A stretch of DNA of 64,000 nucleotides from Acinetobacter sp. A47. Its GTDB lineage: Bacteria > Pseudomonadota > Gammaproteobacteria > Pseudomonadales > Moraxellaceae. Positions within the stretch are counted from its first letter, which is position 1. Every line of letters begins with the position of its first letter. The position numbers were made by a program, and so were the translations under genes. The stretch covers positions 434,001 to 498,000 of the forward strand of contig NZ_JSUS01000071.1 in NCBI RefSeq assembly GCF_000805455.1, read 5' to 3'. The notes under the pieces are model-generated. The model was given only the letters and a program-made list of their open reading frames with translations, ran no database searches and was not told the origin of the DNA. Positions 9,877-18,576 of the stretch are shown here, one piece after another.

Positions 9877-10608
9877 TTAAACGATTTGCCGCCCTACTCT
9901 CAGCAAGAGCGGAAAGGTCACCCGCATCGGCTGCCGGATCAGCAGGATATCCTGTAAATCGGCCAGCGCACTGACCCGCATGTGATCTTGATAATGTTTG
10001 ACTGCAGACCAGGTATTGAGATAATCCCAGAGCTGCTGTCCGGTCCAGCCGAGTTCAATCTGAAACTGCGGCATCGCGATCTCTTCAAAAGGAAACGGGA
10101 TGGTCTGGTAATGCTCATCAATATAGTGTCGCTCTGCGTCCCAGTAGCCTTTTAGGGTCTGATGGTAGAGCTGTTGCAGCCGATCATTTAAAAACGCATC
10201 CTCAAGTGTTAACAGGCCATAACCAATCACTGCAATCACACCATCTGCTTTGAGTGTACGTTTCACTTCTGCATAGAATTTTTCAAAGTCAAACCAGTGA
10301 ATCGCCTGCGCAACGGTAATCAGGTCAAAATACTGATCGGGAAAACTGCACTGTTCCGCGGCTTGCTGCACATAGCGGACATTACTCAAGGCTGGCGCCT
10401 GATCAAGCTGGTTCTGACTCAGGTCAGTGGCAATCACCTGTTGAAAATACGGCGCAATCAGCCGGGTTAATTGCCCTGATCCCGCCCCACAGTCCCATGC
10501 ACAGTCAAAACTTTTGAGCTGCCTAATCAGGCTGTCTATGAGCGATTGTGGATAAGTCGGTCGCGCCTGTTGATAAAGTTCACTTTGCGCCGAAAATAAA
10601 TCTTTCAT
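9877..10608 (-). CDS. Class I SAM-dependent methyltransferase
   Basis: 243 residues. The SAM-binding motif I is plain (W-D-C-G-A-G-S-G-Q-L-T-R near residue 40), followed by A-T-D-L-S in motif II and the D-L-I-T-V-A-Q-A-I-H-W-F-D segment typical of the Methyltransf_11 group. The protein is soluble. The substrate is unknown, and neighbours give no hint. It is convergent with the CoA-transferase gene. Confidence 0.85.
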   Translation of the reverse strand: MKDLFSAQSELYQQARPTYPQSLIDSLIRQLKSFDCAWDCGAGSGQLTRLIAPYFQQVIATDLSQNQLDQAPALSNVRYVQQAAEQCSFPDQYFDLITVAQAIHWFDFEKFYAEVKRTLKADGVIAVIGYGLLTLEDAFLNDRLQQLYHQTLKGYWDAERHYIDEHYQTIPFPFEEIAMPQFQIELGWTGQQLWDYLNTWSAVKHYQDHMRVSALADLQDILLIRQPMRVTFPLLLRVGRQIV

Positions 10609-10666
10609 GCGATGTTATTCTTCATTTTTCTATTTGGCTTCAATATAACAAAATATTGGCGCAATA

Positions 10667-10699
10667 AAAAAAGCCTCAAACTTTCGTTTGAGGCTTTTT
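10667..10699 (-). terminator. Intrinsic terminator of the left tRNA-Phe gene
   Basis: A long stem, AGCCTCAAAC / GTTTGAGGCT, has a four-base loop with T-runs on both sides. It lies immediately downstream of the leftward tRNA-Phe gene and may also serve convergent read-through. Confidence 0.85.
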
Positions 10700-10704
10700 G
10701 AATA

Positions 10705-10780
10705 TGGTGGCGAGACCCAGGATCGAACTGGGGACACACGGATTTTCAATCCGTTGCTCTACCAACTGAGCTATCACGCC
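10705..10780 (-). tRNA. tRNA-Phe (anticodon GAA), first copy
   Basis: Read leftwards, 76 bases fold as a full cloverleaf: GGCGTGA acceptor arm, D arm GCTC...GAGC, anticodon stem ACGGATT-GAA-AATCCGT, and a TTCGATC T-loop. The CCA end is encoded. It is identical to the second copy at 10922-10997. Confidence 0.97.
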
Positions 10781-10880
10781 AATGGGGTGTATTAAGCCGT
10801 ATCTCGACAGAATAGTCAATCATTATCATGCACTTTTGATTTGATTGCCCATTTTTCAGGCAACCCTTTTTGAGGCCAAA

Positions 10881-10908
10881 AAAAATCCCTGATGGGATCA
10901 GGGATTGA
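10881..10908 (-). terminator. Terminator between the two tRNA-Phe genes
   Basis: A 10-bp stem, AATCCCTGAT / ATCAGGGATT, has a three-base loop, followed by a T-run when read leftwards. Each tRNA copy therefore has its own terminator. Confidence 0.8.
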
Positions 10909-10921
10909 AAATACAAATTTA

Positions 10922-10997
10922 TGGTGGCGAGACCCAGGATCGAACTGGGGACACACGGATTTTCAATCCGTTGCTCTACCAACTGAGCTATCACGCC
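10922..10997 (-). tRNA. tRNA-Phe (anticodon GAA), second copy
   Basis: 76 bases, the same cloverleaf and encoded CCA as the copy at 10705-10780. The surrounding spacer differs, so the duplication is limited to the tRNA and a few flanking bases. Confidence 0.97.
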
Positions 10998-11103
10998 AAA
11001 GTGGGCGTATTAAACAATGTTTGCCCATGCCCGTCAAGCATATTTGCAGATTTTTCGTTTAAGCGCTTAATTTTGCTGCAAAGTCTGCATCCCGATCCGC
11101 ATT

Positions 11104-11481
11104 TTAGATTTTCCCCAGATGCGACAGGCAACGGTGAATGGCACCACAACCCGGCTCAAACTGTTTCACCCCCTGCGCTTCTTCCATACGGCAGACCTCT
11201 TCAACCAGCCGTTCTGCCACACCACGGCCACGATTGGCCGGATGGACCACAATATATTCCAGAACCCGGCTTTCACCTTGTCCTGTTGCCCAGATTGCAC
11301 CTATAATTTTGGTGTTAAATTCAGCAGTATAAACTGTGGTATATTGCTGTAGATTTTGTTCAAGTTGTTCCATTGCATCTTGCCCGTCACCAAACTCTGG
11401 GCTGGTATCGTAAAGTCGCTCGAGCTGAGTACGAATCCCTGAATCTTCCAGAGAACTGTAAGCATGTACGGTAATAGGCAT
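11104..11481 (-). CDS. PanZ-like GNAT-fold protein (acetyl-CoA sensor of pantothenate synthesis)
   Basis: 125 residues. The acetyl-CoA binding loop R-G-R-G-V-A-E-R-L-V-E-E-V sits at about 84-97, after an E-Y-I-V-V-H-P strand. Length and the N-terminal helix-Y-x-x-S-P-E pattern recall PanZ (PanM), the maturation factor of aspartate decarboxylase PanD, more than general acetyltransferases. In PanZ proteins the GNAT fold binds acetyl-CoA and regulates PanD. Membership of the GNAT fold is secure; the PanZ role is an inference. Upstream gene hisB is divergent. Confidence 0.7.
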   Translation of the reverse strand: MPITVHAYSSLEDSGIRTQLERLYDTSPEFGDGQDAMEQLEQNLQQYTTVYTAEFNTKIIGAIWATGQGESRVLEYIVVHPANRGRGVAERLVEEVCRMEEAQGVKQFEPGCGAIHRCLSHLGKI

Positions 11482-11585
11482 TGATTAACCCTCCTGAGCA
11501 AACTATGATGCTGTCACTTTTTCGTCACAGCGAAACTATTGGTTTTTAATTCAATCATTTTTGACGTTTTTTGAGGAACGTGTCC

Positions 11586-12179
11586 ATGACGCAACGTATC
11601 AGTGAAGTGGTAAGAAATACCAACGAAACAAAAATTCGGGTTCGTCTCAATCTCGATGGTACTGGTCAGGGCACACTCAACACTGGAGTTCCATTTTTAG
11701 ACCATATGATTGATCAAATCAAGCGTCATGGTCTATTTGATATCGACATCCATTGTGACGGCGACCTGGAGATTGACGATCATCATACCGTGGAAGACTG
11801 CGGAATCACACTTGGGCAAGCCTTTGCACAAGCGCTGGGTGATAAAAAGGGCCTGCGTCGTTATGGTCATTTCTATGCACCTTTGGACGAAGCACTGTCT
11901 CGTGTCGTGGTGGATTTGTCGGGTCGCCCGGGGCTGTTTATGGACATTCCATTTACCCGCGCCCGCATCGGGACATTCGATGTCGATTTATTCTCGGAAT
12001 TTTTCCAGGGCTTCGTCAACCATGCATTGATGACCCTGCATATTGATAACCTGAAAGGCAAAAACAGCCATCACCAGATTGAAAGTGTGTTCAAGGCTCT
12101 CGCACGTGCCTTGCGTATGGCCTGTGAAATTGATCCGCGCGCAGAAAATACCATTGCCTCAACCAAAGGTAGCCTGTAA
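11586..12179 (+). CDS. hisB: HisB, imidazoleglycerol-phosphate dehydratase
   Basis: 197 residues of the monofunctional dehydratase, without a phosphatase domain. The metal-binding motifs are present: [13 protein letters not shown] and, near the end, S-H-H-Q-I-E-S. The start is the ATG at 11586, preceded by TTGAGGAA; a TTG 15 bases upstream overlaps that ribosome site and is unlikely. It catalyses the sixth step of histidine synthesis in the cytoplasm. The stop overlaps the start of hisH by one base (TAATG), so the pair is translationally coupled. Confidence 0.97.
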   Translation: MTQRISEVVRNTNETKIRVRLNLDGTGQGTLNTGVPFLDHMIDQIKRHGLFDIDIHCDGDLEIDDHHTVEDCGITLGQAFAQALGDKKGLRRYGHFYAPLDEALSRVVVDLSGRPGLFMDIPFTRARIGTFDVDLFSEFFQGFVNHALMTLHIDNLKGKNSHHQIESVFKALARALRMACEIDPRAENTIASTKGSL

Positions 12180-12796
12180 TGACCCGTATTGCGTTACTTG
12201 ATTATGGCATGGGCAACCTGCACTCTGCCGCAAAAGCATTAGAACATGTCGGTGCCACAGTAGATGTCACCAATGATCCCAAACTAGTTGCCAAGGCAGA
12301 CAAGATTGTTTTCCCGGGTGTAGGCGCCATGCGTGACTGCATGCAAGGTATGCGTGAAGCAGGTATTGATGAAGTGGTCCGTCAGGCTGCCTTTAACAAA
12401 CCGGTACTGGCAATCTGTGTCGGCATGCAAGCCCTGCTACAAAGCTCCGAAGAAAACGGGGGCGTCGCTGCACTCGGTATTTTTGATGGGGTTGTTAAAC
12501 ATTTCCCGGAAATCGACAATCTCAAAGTCCCGCATATGGGCTGGAATCAGGTCCATCAGCTTGATCCGGATCATCCTATGTGGAACAACATCGAACAGGA
12601 TGCACGTTTCTACTTTGTGCATAGCTATTATGTTGAGCCAGGCGATTCGGCAATCGTTGCAGCGACCTGTGATTATGGCGTGAACTTCTGTACAGCCATT
12701 CATAAAGACAATTTGTTTGCAACCCAGTTCCACCCGGAAAAAAGTCATACGGCAGGTTTACAACTGCTCAAGAACTTCGTGGAATGGAACATCTAG
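12179..12796 (+). CDS. hisH: HisH, glutaminase subunit of imidazole glycerol phosphate synthase
   Basis: 205 residues of a class I glutamine amidotransferase. The nucleophile is Cys80 in A-I-C-V-G-M-Q, and the His/Glu of the triad lie in F-H-P-E-K-S-H. The oxyanion motif P-G-V-G-A is at 46-50. It feeds ammonia to HisF, which is encoded 8 kb further on. It overlaps hisB by one base, and a terminator follows. Confidence 0.97.
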   Translation: MTRIALLDYGMGNLHSAAKALEHVGATVDVTNDPKLVAKADKIVFPGVGAMRDCMQGMREAGIDEVVRQAAFNKPVLAICVGMQALLQSSEENGGVAALGIFDGVVKHFPEIDNLKVPHMGWNQVHQLDPDHPMWNNIEQDARFYFVHSYYVEPGDSAIVAATCDYGVNFCTAIHKDNLFATQFHPEKSHTAGLQLLKNFVEWNI

Positions 12797-12808
12797 TTAC
12801 CCTGACTT

Positions 12809-12841
12809 AAAAAAATCGCCATGTCATGTGGCGATTTTTAT
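12809..12841 (+). terminator. Intrinsic terminator of hisB-hisH
   Basis: Stem AAATCGCCA / TGGCGATTT is flanked by A and T runs, 12 bases after the hisH stop. Confidence 0.85.
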
Positions 12842-12872
12842 TACCGATAAAAAATAATTCAAACGACGAAGA

Positions 12873-13367
12873 ATGATGTTACAGCCTGTTTCTAAAAATT
12901 TATTAAATCCGCTTAATCCGCAGGGACGTTTTGGCCGCTTATCTTATCTGGCCTGGCAAACTGTCATTTTCCTGATCATGATTCCGCTCAACATTTATCT
13001 TAGCTATGAAATGTTTCAGATCGGCCTAGATGAACCCTATAGACGCACAGACTTTCTGGCTTTATTTTTATTTGTGACCCTGGCACTGTTTGTGGTCTAT
13101 AGCAGTATCATTTTTGCCATACGGCGCCTGCACGACTGTAACCGTTCAGGCTGGTGGGCACTGCTGCTGACCCTACCTTATCTGAATATCTTGACCCTGT
13201 TGTATCTGCTACTGGCCCCTGGGCATCAGCAGCCCAATCGTTATGGACTTCCGCACCCGACTGCCATCTGGGAGAAAATCATGGCCTATATCGGCTTAAG
13301 TTTAATGCTGATATTATCGGTTCTGATATTTCTGGTCACCACCAAAAGTCCTGTACTGTTCCATTAA
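12873..13367 (+). CDS. DUF805 membrane protein
   Basis: 164 residues with four hydrophobic segments. The family signature R-R-L-H-D-C-N-R-S-G-W-W lies between the second and third segments, and an early G-R-F-G-R-L-S-Y motif precedes the first. DUF805 proteins are inner-membrane proteins of unknown function. The next gene is a paralogue with the same layout, so this is an old tandem duplication. Two adjacent ATGs (12873 and 12876) are possible starts. Confidence 0.85.
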   Translation: MMLQPVSKNLLNPLNPQGRFGRLSYLAWQTVIFLIMIPLNIYLSYEMFQIGLDEPYRRTDFLALFLFVTLALFVVYSSIIFAIRRLHDCNRSGWWALLLTLPYLNILTLLYLLLAPGHQQPNRYGLPHPTAIWEKIMAYIGLSLMLILSVLIFLVTTKSPVLFH

Positions 13368-13505
13368 CCGGGTTTCAGGGTTTGCATTATTCCCCTAGCC
13401 TTCTCCTCTCAGATCAGCATCTCTACTTTTTTGGTTTTCTAGCTTATGATCAGGGGCGATAGAACAATTTAAATAAACAGAAAAATGACACTGTCCGAGG
13501 TTTAC

Positions 13506-14027
13506 ATGACGACATCCAGTCCCACCCATGATTCCGTTTTGAATGCAAAAGGCCGTTTTGGACGTCTTGCCTATGCGGCATGGTCCCTTCTGAGTGCTAT
13601 TGTGCTCTGTGCCGTCATTTTTATACTGGCCTTTATTGGCAACTTATTTACAGGCAATACCCCGCAGGCAGATGATTATCCTGTTCTCATCATTCTTTTA
13701 TTCTTGATCAGCTACCTGCTCCTGATCTACTTTTCCTTTGTATTTACCATACGGCGACTGCATGACCGTAACCAGTCCGGCTGGCTGTCGTTACTGATGC
13801 TGGTGCCACTGCTCAACGTTATCATGATGCTGTATTTATTCTGCGCCAAAGGCACGGATGGCGTGAATAAATTTGGCCCGGTACGCGCCACGGCCCCTTG
13901 GGAAAAAGTGCTGGGCTGGATCTATATCATTCTCATTCCGCTACTGATCATTGTTGCCCTGGTCGGCAATACGGTACCTGCCTATCAGCAATACCTGCAG
14001 CGTAGCCAGCAGACCGGATCACTATAG
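13506..14027 (+). CDS. DUF805 membrane protein, second paralogue
   Basis: 173 residues from the ATG at 13506, chosen because a GAGGT sequence lies just before it; an in-frame ATG at 13485 has no such site. Motifs mirror the previous gene: G-R-F-G-R-L-A-Y near residue 18, R-R-L-H-D-R-N-Q-S-G-W between membrane segments, and four hydrophobic stretches. Function unknown. Confidence 0.85.
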   Translation: MTTSSPTHDSVLNAKGRFGRLAYAAWSLLSAIVLCAVIFILAFIGNLFTGNTPQADDYPVLIILLFLISYLLLIYFSFVFTIRRLHDRNQSGWLSLLMLVPLLNVIMMLYLFCAKGTDGVNKFGPVRATAPWEKVLGWIYIILIPLLIIVALVGNTVPAYQQYLQRSQQTGSL

Positions 14028-14135
14028 TCTCTATAAGCAGTTTGGCCATCTCAACATGACCAGGTGATTGTGTCTGGCTTTTGCATTTGGATAAAAGCGT
14101 TTAAGCTGGGCCAAATCACCCGGGCTTAAACGCAG

Positions 14136-14801
14136 ATGAACACCCCTCAACCTACAGCAGTGCCCTTAAGCAAAGAACAGATACGTGGCTTGCCGGCCTT
14201 TGAAAATCTTCCGTCAGAGAAAATCATGGTCATCCAGACTCTGCAACAATGTCTGGCATTGCAACAGCAACTCAGCTCGATACCGGTCTTTGGTTTTGAC
14301 AGTGAATCGAAACCAACCTTTAAAGTCGGGGAACAATCGACCGGCCCTCATGTTATCCAGCTTGCAACTCACGATAGCGCCTATGTATTTCAGGTCAGTG
14401 CCGAAATTCTGGATTTTTTAAAACCGATTTTAGAAAATACGCGACAACTGAAAGTCGGCTTTGGCCTCAACAATGATGCCCATATTTTCCGTCGCAGAGG
14501 CATCCAGCCCGCATCACTGATTGAACTTTCCAAAAGTTTTGCAAGTTTTGGCTATCGCAGCCAGGTCGGTGTACAAACCGCGATCGCACTGCTGTTCCAG
14601 CGTTATCTTGCCAAGAGTAAAAAGATCAGCACTTCAAACTGGGCCGTTAAACAGCTCAGCCCGCAGCAAACCGGTTATGCCGCAGCCGATGCTTATGCCG
14701 CCTTTTTGGTTTTTGAACAGTTGTACCAGCAACACCGATTCACACCACAATTACAACAACAAATCATGAAAATACTTGAAGGTTCAACAGACAAGGCTTA
14801 G
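14136..14801 (+). CDS. 3'-5' exonuclease of the DEDDy (RNase D-like) superfamily
   Basis: 221 residues, a lone exonuclease domain without the HRDC domain of RNase D. The acidic residues are recognisable: F-D-S-E-S (exo I), G-L-N-N-D-A-H (exo II) and Y-A-A-A-D-A-Y-A (exo III, with the Tyr of the DEDDy class). It probably trims RNA or DNA ends in the cytoplasm; the substrate is unknown. It lies between hisH and hisA in the same direction. Confidence 0.85.
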   Translation: MNTPQPTAVPLSKEQIRGLPAFENLPSEKIMVIQTLQQCLALQQQLSSIPVFGFDSESKPTFKVGEQSTGPHVIQLATHDSAYVFQVSAEILDFLKPILENTRQLKVGFGLNNDAHIFRRRGIQPASLIELSKSFASFGYRSQVGVQTAIALLFQRYLAKSKKISTSNWAVKQLSPQQTGYAAADAYAAFLVFEQLYQQHRFTPQLQQQIMKILEGSTDKA

Positions 14802-14953
14802 AGATTGATCAATACTTTGCTAATATACAGCCTGTTGAAAATTCATGAATGCATGGCGCGGTGCGTTTTCAGGAACCACCTTGGCCGCACATATGGAGCA
14901 ACATTCAACAAGCCCGAATAATTTAAACTCCATGATGACGCAAGGAGCGGTGT

Positions 14954-15688
14954 ATGCTAATCATCCCAGCAATTGACCTGAAAGATGGTAAATGTGTCCG
15001 TTTAAAACAAGGACGTATGGAAGACGATACTGTTTTCTCTGATGACCCTGTGGCAACTGCACAGCATTGGGTGGATGAAGGCGCACGTCGTTTGCATCTG
15101 GTTGACTTAAATGGTGCCTTTGCCGGTACCCCCATTCATAAACCTGTGGTAGAAGCCATTGTACGGGCCCAGCCCGAACTGCCGATCCAGATTGGTGGAG
15201 GCATCCGTTCACTTGAAACCATCGAGCATTATCTAGAAGCAGGTGTTTCTTTTGTCATTATCGGGACCAAAGCCGTCAAGGAGCCCGAGTTTGTAGAAGA
15301 AGCCTGTAAGCGTTTTGCAGGCCGTATTATTGTCGGCATCGATGCCATGAATGGCATGGTGGCCACCGATGGCTGGGCCAATATTACCGATGTCAAGGCC
15401 ACCGATCTGGCCAAGCGTTTTGCCGATGCCGGTGTATCCAGCATTGTCTATACCGATATTGCCCGTGATGGCATGATGCAAGGTGTTAACGTCGAGCAGA
15501 CGGTTAATCTGGCAGACTATTCCGGCTTACCGGTGATTGCTTCTGGTGGCGTGACCAATCTGGATGATGTCCGTAACTTAAAAGGCCAAAAAGGCATTTT
15601 AGGGGCGATTACAGGTCGTGCCATTTATGAGGGTACCTTGAACCTGCGTGAAGCACAGTTATTGCTGGATGAAGACAACCGTCTTTAA
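14954..15688 (+). CDS. hisA: HisA, ProFAR isomerase
   Basis: 244 residues of a TIM barrel. Catalytic aspartates are Asp8 in I-P-A-I-D-L and the one in Y-T-D-I-A-R-D-G. The phosphate-binding G-G-G-I-R-S and A-S-G-G-V motifs are present. It converts ProFAR to PRFAR, the substrate of HisF/HisH. A GGAGCGG site precedes the ATG. A perfect terminator follows. Confidence 0.97.
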   Translation: MLIIPAIDLKDGKCVRLKQGRMEDDTVFSDDPVATAQHWVDEGARRLHLVDLNGAFAGTPIHKPVVEAIVRAQPELPIQIGGGIRSLETIEHYLEAGVSFVIIGTKAVKEPEFVEEACKRFAGRIIVGIDAMNGMVATDGWANITDVKATDLAKRFADAGVSSIVYTDIARDGMMQGVNVEQTVNLADYSGLPVIASGGVTNLDDVRNLKGQKGILGAITGRAIYEGTLNLREAQLLLDEDNRL

Positions 15689-15696
15689 TGTGGTAT

Positions 15697-15731
15697 AAAA
15701 AAAGAAGTTATCTGTCCAGATAACTTCTTTT
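15697..15731. terminator. Terminator shared by hisA and the convergent XRE gene
   Basis: A 14-bp perfect stem, AAAGAAGTTATCTG / CAGATAACTTCTTT, has a two-base centre, with A/T runs on both sides. It lies between convergent genes. Confidence 0.9.
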
Positions 15732-15734
15732 GAT

Positions 15735-16286
15735 TTAATACAGTACATGACGCATGAATTTTAATGGCTGTATGCCCCGATTGGCATAAGCATAGCGCAC
15801 CGAACTTTCAAATAAAATAGTATCGCCCGCCTGCACAACGCGTGTTTCCTGTGCAAACTCCAGCGTTAGCTCGCCTTCAAGTACATAAATCAGTTCGCGC
15901 CAGCCCTGCTGGTCCGCTTCGGCATGATAGACCTCACCGACAGCCAGCGACCAGGTCCATAACTCAACCTGAGTAGACACCGGAACCGAGGCCAGCAGTG
16001 TGGCATGACTGTCCGGGTTTTGCCCTTGCCAGGCCAGGCTGTTTACCACTGCGGCTGCACCCAGTTCAGGCGCACTCACCATACGTCTAAAATCAATTCC
16101 CAGTACAGCTGCAATTGCATCCAGTTTTGCCAGACTGATATTGACCTGACCTGTTTCTAAAGCGGCAATGGTACGGCGACTGACCCCTGCCCGGTCTGCC
16201 AGTTGCTGCTGGCTTAATTGGCGCAGATCCCGAAAATGCCGGATATTTTTACCCACATGTTCCAGTACAGCATCAGTTTGGCTCAT
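15735..16286 (-). CDS. XRE-family regulator with C-terminal cupin domain
   Basis: 183 residues. Residues about 12-68 form an HTH_3 domain (L-S-Q-Q-Q-L-A-D-R-A-G-V-S-R-R-T-I-A). Residues about 105-180 form a small cupin (G-E-L-T-L-E-F and A-G-D-T-I-L-F). Such proteins usually repress neighbouring transport or catabolic genes and sense a small ligand in the cupin. The gene is divergent from an EamA exporter, and two near-identical palindromes stand between them. It probably represses both, by inference. Confidence 0.9.
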   Translation of the reverse strand: MSQTDAVLEHVGKNIRHFRDLRQLSQQQLADRAGVSRRTIAALETGQVNISLAKLDAIAAVLGIDFRRMVSAPELGAAAVVNSLAWQGQNPDSHATLLASVPVSTQVELWTWSLAVGEVYHAEADQQGWRELIYVLEGELTLEFAQETRVVQAGDTILFESSVRYAYANRGIQPLKFMRHVLY

Positions 16287-16313
16287 AAATCACAATAACA
16301 TCAATCTCAGTTT

Positions 16314-16368
16314 GAGCAATATATTGCACAAGGGCAGTAATTAAAGCAATATGTGCAATATACTGCAC
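16314..16368. promoter_or_regulatory. Twin 16-bp operators between the XRE-cupin regulator and the EamA exporter
   Basis: Two palindromes share 14 of 16 bases: GAGCAATATATTGCAC at 16314-16329 and GTGCAATATACTGCAC at 16353-16368. Starts are 39 bases apart. A further half-site (TTGCAC) lies at 16370-16375, against the exporter start. Position and symmetry fit binding by the divergent HTH_3 protein; binding itself is inferred. Confidence 0.7.
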
Positions 16369-16378
16369 TTTGCACAGG

Positions 16379-17278
16379 ATGGCTCATGTGACCTCACTCG
16401 CTCAATCTCCTAAAGCGGCACAATCTGCCCTCATTTTTATTACCATGATCTGGGGCGGTACATTTTTAGCCGTACAATATGCACTTAACTTTAGTACCCC
16501 GATGTTTTTTGTCGGTTGCCGCTTTGCCGTGGCCGCCTTGGCCATTTTTATACTTTCATTGCAGTCGATGCGTGGCCTCACCTTGAAGGAAACACTGGCC
16601 GGAGTTGCCATTGGCCTGATGATTGCAATTGGCTATGGAACCCAGACCATTGCCCTGCAAAGCATTCTAAGTAGTGAATCGGCCTTTCTGACAGCCTTAT
16701 ATGTGCCGCTGGTTCCTGTCCTGATGTGGGTGATTTTCCAGAAACGTCCCTCACTGATGACCTGGCTGGGCACAGCGCTGGCCTTTACCGGACTGGTATG
16801 TTTAACCGGTAACGGCTTCTCCGGCATTGATTTGAATTATGGGCAAATGTTGACGCTGGTGTGTGCCTTTGTGATAGCACTTGAGATCATCCTGATCGGT
16901 TATTTTGCCGGGAAAGTCAACTTGCGACGAGTGACCGTGGTGCAGCTGATGGTTGCTTCGATCCTGTCCTTTGCCAGTATGCCCTTGGTCGGTGAGCACA
17001 GTATTCCACCGTTTTCGTGGGGACTGGTCATCATTGCAACAGCTTTGGGACTGGCCAGTGCCCTCATCCAGTTTGTCATGAACTGGGCCCAGCGCATGGT
17101 CGATCCGGCCCGTGCTGCCATTATCTATGCCGGAGAACCGGTATGGGCGGGTGTCATCGGACGCATTGCAGGTGAACGCTTGCCACTCATTGCCTTATTC
17201 GGCGGCCTGCTGGTGGTGCTCGGGGTTCTGGTCAGTGAATTAAAATTCAAGTTGTTTGACAATAAAAAAGAGCGCTAA
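16379..17278 (+). CDS. EamA (DMT superfamily) permease
   Basis: About 299 residues with ten hydrophobic segments in two EamA repeats (about 15-145 and 160-290). The first repeat has W-G-G-T-F-L-A-V-Q-Y, and the second ends in P-A-R-A-A-I-I-Y-A-G-E-P-V-W. Relatives export amino acids and other metabolites. The ATG at 16379 is preferred over the TTG at 16370. The paired regulator suggests induction by the exported compound, which is unknown. Confidence 0.9.
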   Translation: MAHVTSLAQSPKAAQSALIFITMIWGGTFLAVQYALNFSTPMFFVGCRFAVAALAIFILSLQSMRGLTLKETLAGVAIGLMIAIGYGTQTIALQSILSSESAFLTALYVPLVPVLMWVIFQKRPSLMTWLGTALAFTGLVCLTGNGFSGIDLNYGQMLTLVCAFVIALEIILIGYFAGKVNLRRVTVVQLMVASILSFASMPLVGEHSIPPFSWGLVIIATALGLASALIQFVMNWAQRMVDPARAAIIYAGEPVWAGVIGRIAGERLPLIALFGGLLVVLGVLVSELKFKLFDNKKER

Positions 17279-17293
17279 TGCGCTCTGTTTCAG

Positions 17294-17611
17294 TTACTGT
17301 GGCGGTTCTTTCTTTTTGAGCAGCATACAGGGCTGGTAATACTCAACCGTAGGCAGCGGATCATAAAATGGATGTAACAGCGCTTTCCACTGCTGATAGG
17401 CTGCCGACTTGCGGAACCCTTCGGTATGATGCTCAATACTGTCCCAGAAAATCATTAAAATATAACGACCATCAGCTTGTGTATGCTTGATCAGCTGTAC
17501 TGCATTTAAGCCGTCCATCGGATAGATAACCGCTTTGGCCTGCTGAAAAGCCGCTTCAAAAGCACGATCCTGTTCAGGTCTAATCTTCAGGTAAACATGT
17601 TCAATAATCAT
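17294..17611 (-). CDS. Antibiotic biosynthesis monooxygenase (ABM) domain protein
   Basis: 105 residues with the ferredoxin-like ABM fold: E-H-V-Y-L-K-I-R-P-E-Q at the start and Y-I-L-M-I-F-W-D-S-I-E-H-H near residue 52. Proteins of this type are small cytoplasmic dimers, some of them quinone- or heme-active oxygenases; no activity can be assigned here. Nine bases separate it from the upstream membrane-protein gene, so they are probably one transcript. Confidence 0.8.
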   Translation of the reverse strand: MIIEHVYLKIRPEQDRAFEAAFQQAKAVIYPMDGLNAVQLIKHTQADGRYILMIFWDSIEHHTEGFRKSAAYQQWKALLHPFYDPLPTVEYYQPCMLLKKKEPPQ

Positions 17612-17620
17612 CCATCCACC

Positions 17621-18016
17621 CTAGTCATACATCGGTTTATTGCCATATAAACAAAATAGACCATGCAGGTTGCGGTAAACCGTCCAGGCCCCGACTGTAA
17701 ATACACAGGCCAAACCGGTAAAAAACAGCAGGGAGGCATGATCATCCGATAACTGAAAACCCAATTCCCGGTTAAAAAGTGCCAGTGCAAGGATTCCCAC
17801 AGTCAGTATATTCCACAGACAGCCCCACCAGAACGTCCGGATTTGCCAGCTAAAATGGCTCTCCAGCAAGCTATTCCTGACCGCTTTACGTTTCACATGG
17901 TTCAGTACCAAAGCAATGACCGCGAGCAAATTGCCCGTAAAAACTGAAATAATATAAAACAGATATAACACATAAGTCAGATGACGGTTCGCCTTCTGAT
18001 CTGCAACATGATTCAT
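17621..18016 (-). CDS. Small membrane protein, DUF4870-like
   Basis: 131 residues with three or four hydrophobic segments and a conserved core, N-S-L-L-E-S-H-F-S-W-Q-I-R-T-F-W-W, shared with its neighbour at 18146-18541. The pattern of paired charged loops resembles DUF4870/TMEM family proteins of unknown function. The ABM gene follows by nine bases. Confidence 0.7.
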   Translation of the reverse strand: MNHVADQKANRHLTYVLYLFYIISVFTGNLLAVIALVLNHVKRKAVRNSLLESHFSWQIRTFWWGCLWNILTVGILALALFNRELGFQLSDDHASLLFFTGLACVFTVGAWTVYRNLHGLFCLYGNKPMYD

Positions 18017-18104
18017 GATGACCCTTATTACTATGATTTTTCTTAGTTTTTCAATTACAGTAAAATTATAAAAATATAACGTGCAACCTAACTGTTGTTC
18101 TAAA

Positions 18105-18138
18105 AATAAAGGTTGATTAAAACAGCTTAATCAACCTT
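18105..18138 (-). terminator. Intrinsic terminator between the two DUF4870-like paralogues
   Basis: A 12-bp stem, AAGGTTGATTAA / TTAATCAACCTT, has a six-base loop and is followed, leftwards, by a T-rich run. It ends the transcript of the 18146-18541 gene, so the paralogues are separate units. Confidence 0.85.
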
Positions 18139-18145
18139 CTGAAGC

Positions 18146-18541
18146 TTATGACGGGTACACCGGCTTGTTGTCATTCAAGGCAATCAGGCCGCGAATGGCA
18201 CGATAGACAATCCAGATCCACGCACCAAAAATCACTGCAAAGGCAAAGGTGGTGGCTGAAATCGCCACACCGGCAAAGGCTGCCCCATTATCGCCAGTCA
18301 GGAACAGGAACGAGAACGGAATAAAGGCAATAATATTCCAGGCCAGATACCACCAGAATGTGCGGATCTGCCAGGTAAAGTGGCTTTCAAAAATCGAGCC
18401 TTTTACATCATCACGTTTGACATAATTAATGATCAGGGCAACGATCGCCAATAAACCAACCGTAAAAATCGCAAGGATATAAAGCACATACAGAACCAGC
18501 GTCAAGGTACGGTTTGGGTCCTGATCAATGGAATAGTTCAT
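18146..18541 (-). CDS. Small membrane protein, DUF4870-like paralogue
   Basis: 131 residues, the same length as its neighbour, with the matching core G-S-I-F-E-S-H-F-T-W-Q-I-R-T-F-W-W and the same N-terminal pattern (D-Q-x-x-N-R-x-L-T). The two are clearly duplicates. An actGGAGat site precedes the ATG. Function unknown. Confidence 0.75.
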   Translation of the reverse strand: MNYSIDQDPNRTLTLVLYVLYILAIFTVGLLAIVALIINYVKRDDVKGSIFESHFTWQIRTFWWYLAWNIIAFIPFSFLFLTGDNGAAFAGVAISATTFAFAVIFGAWIWIVYRAIRGLIALNDNKPVYPS

Positions 18542-18576
18542 TTTTATTTATCTCCAGTAGTCAGCTCCACTCAAGC

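Noticed and set aside
10705-10997. Array of repeats
   Set aside because: The repetition is two identical tRNA-Phe genes; there are no CRISPR-like repeats in the window.
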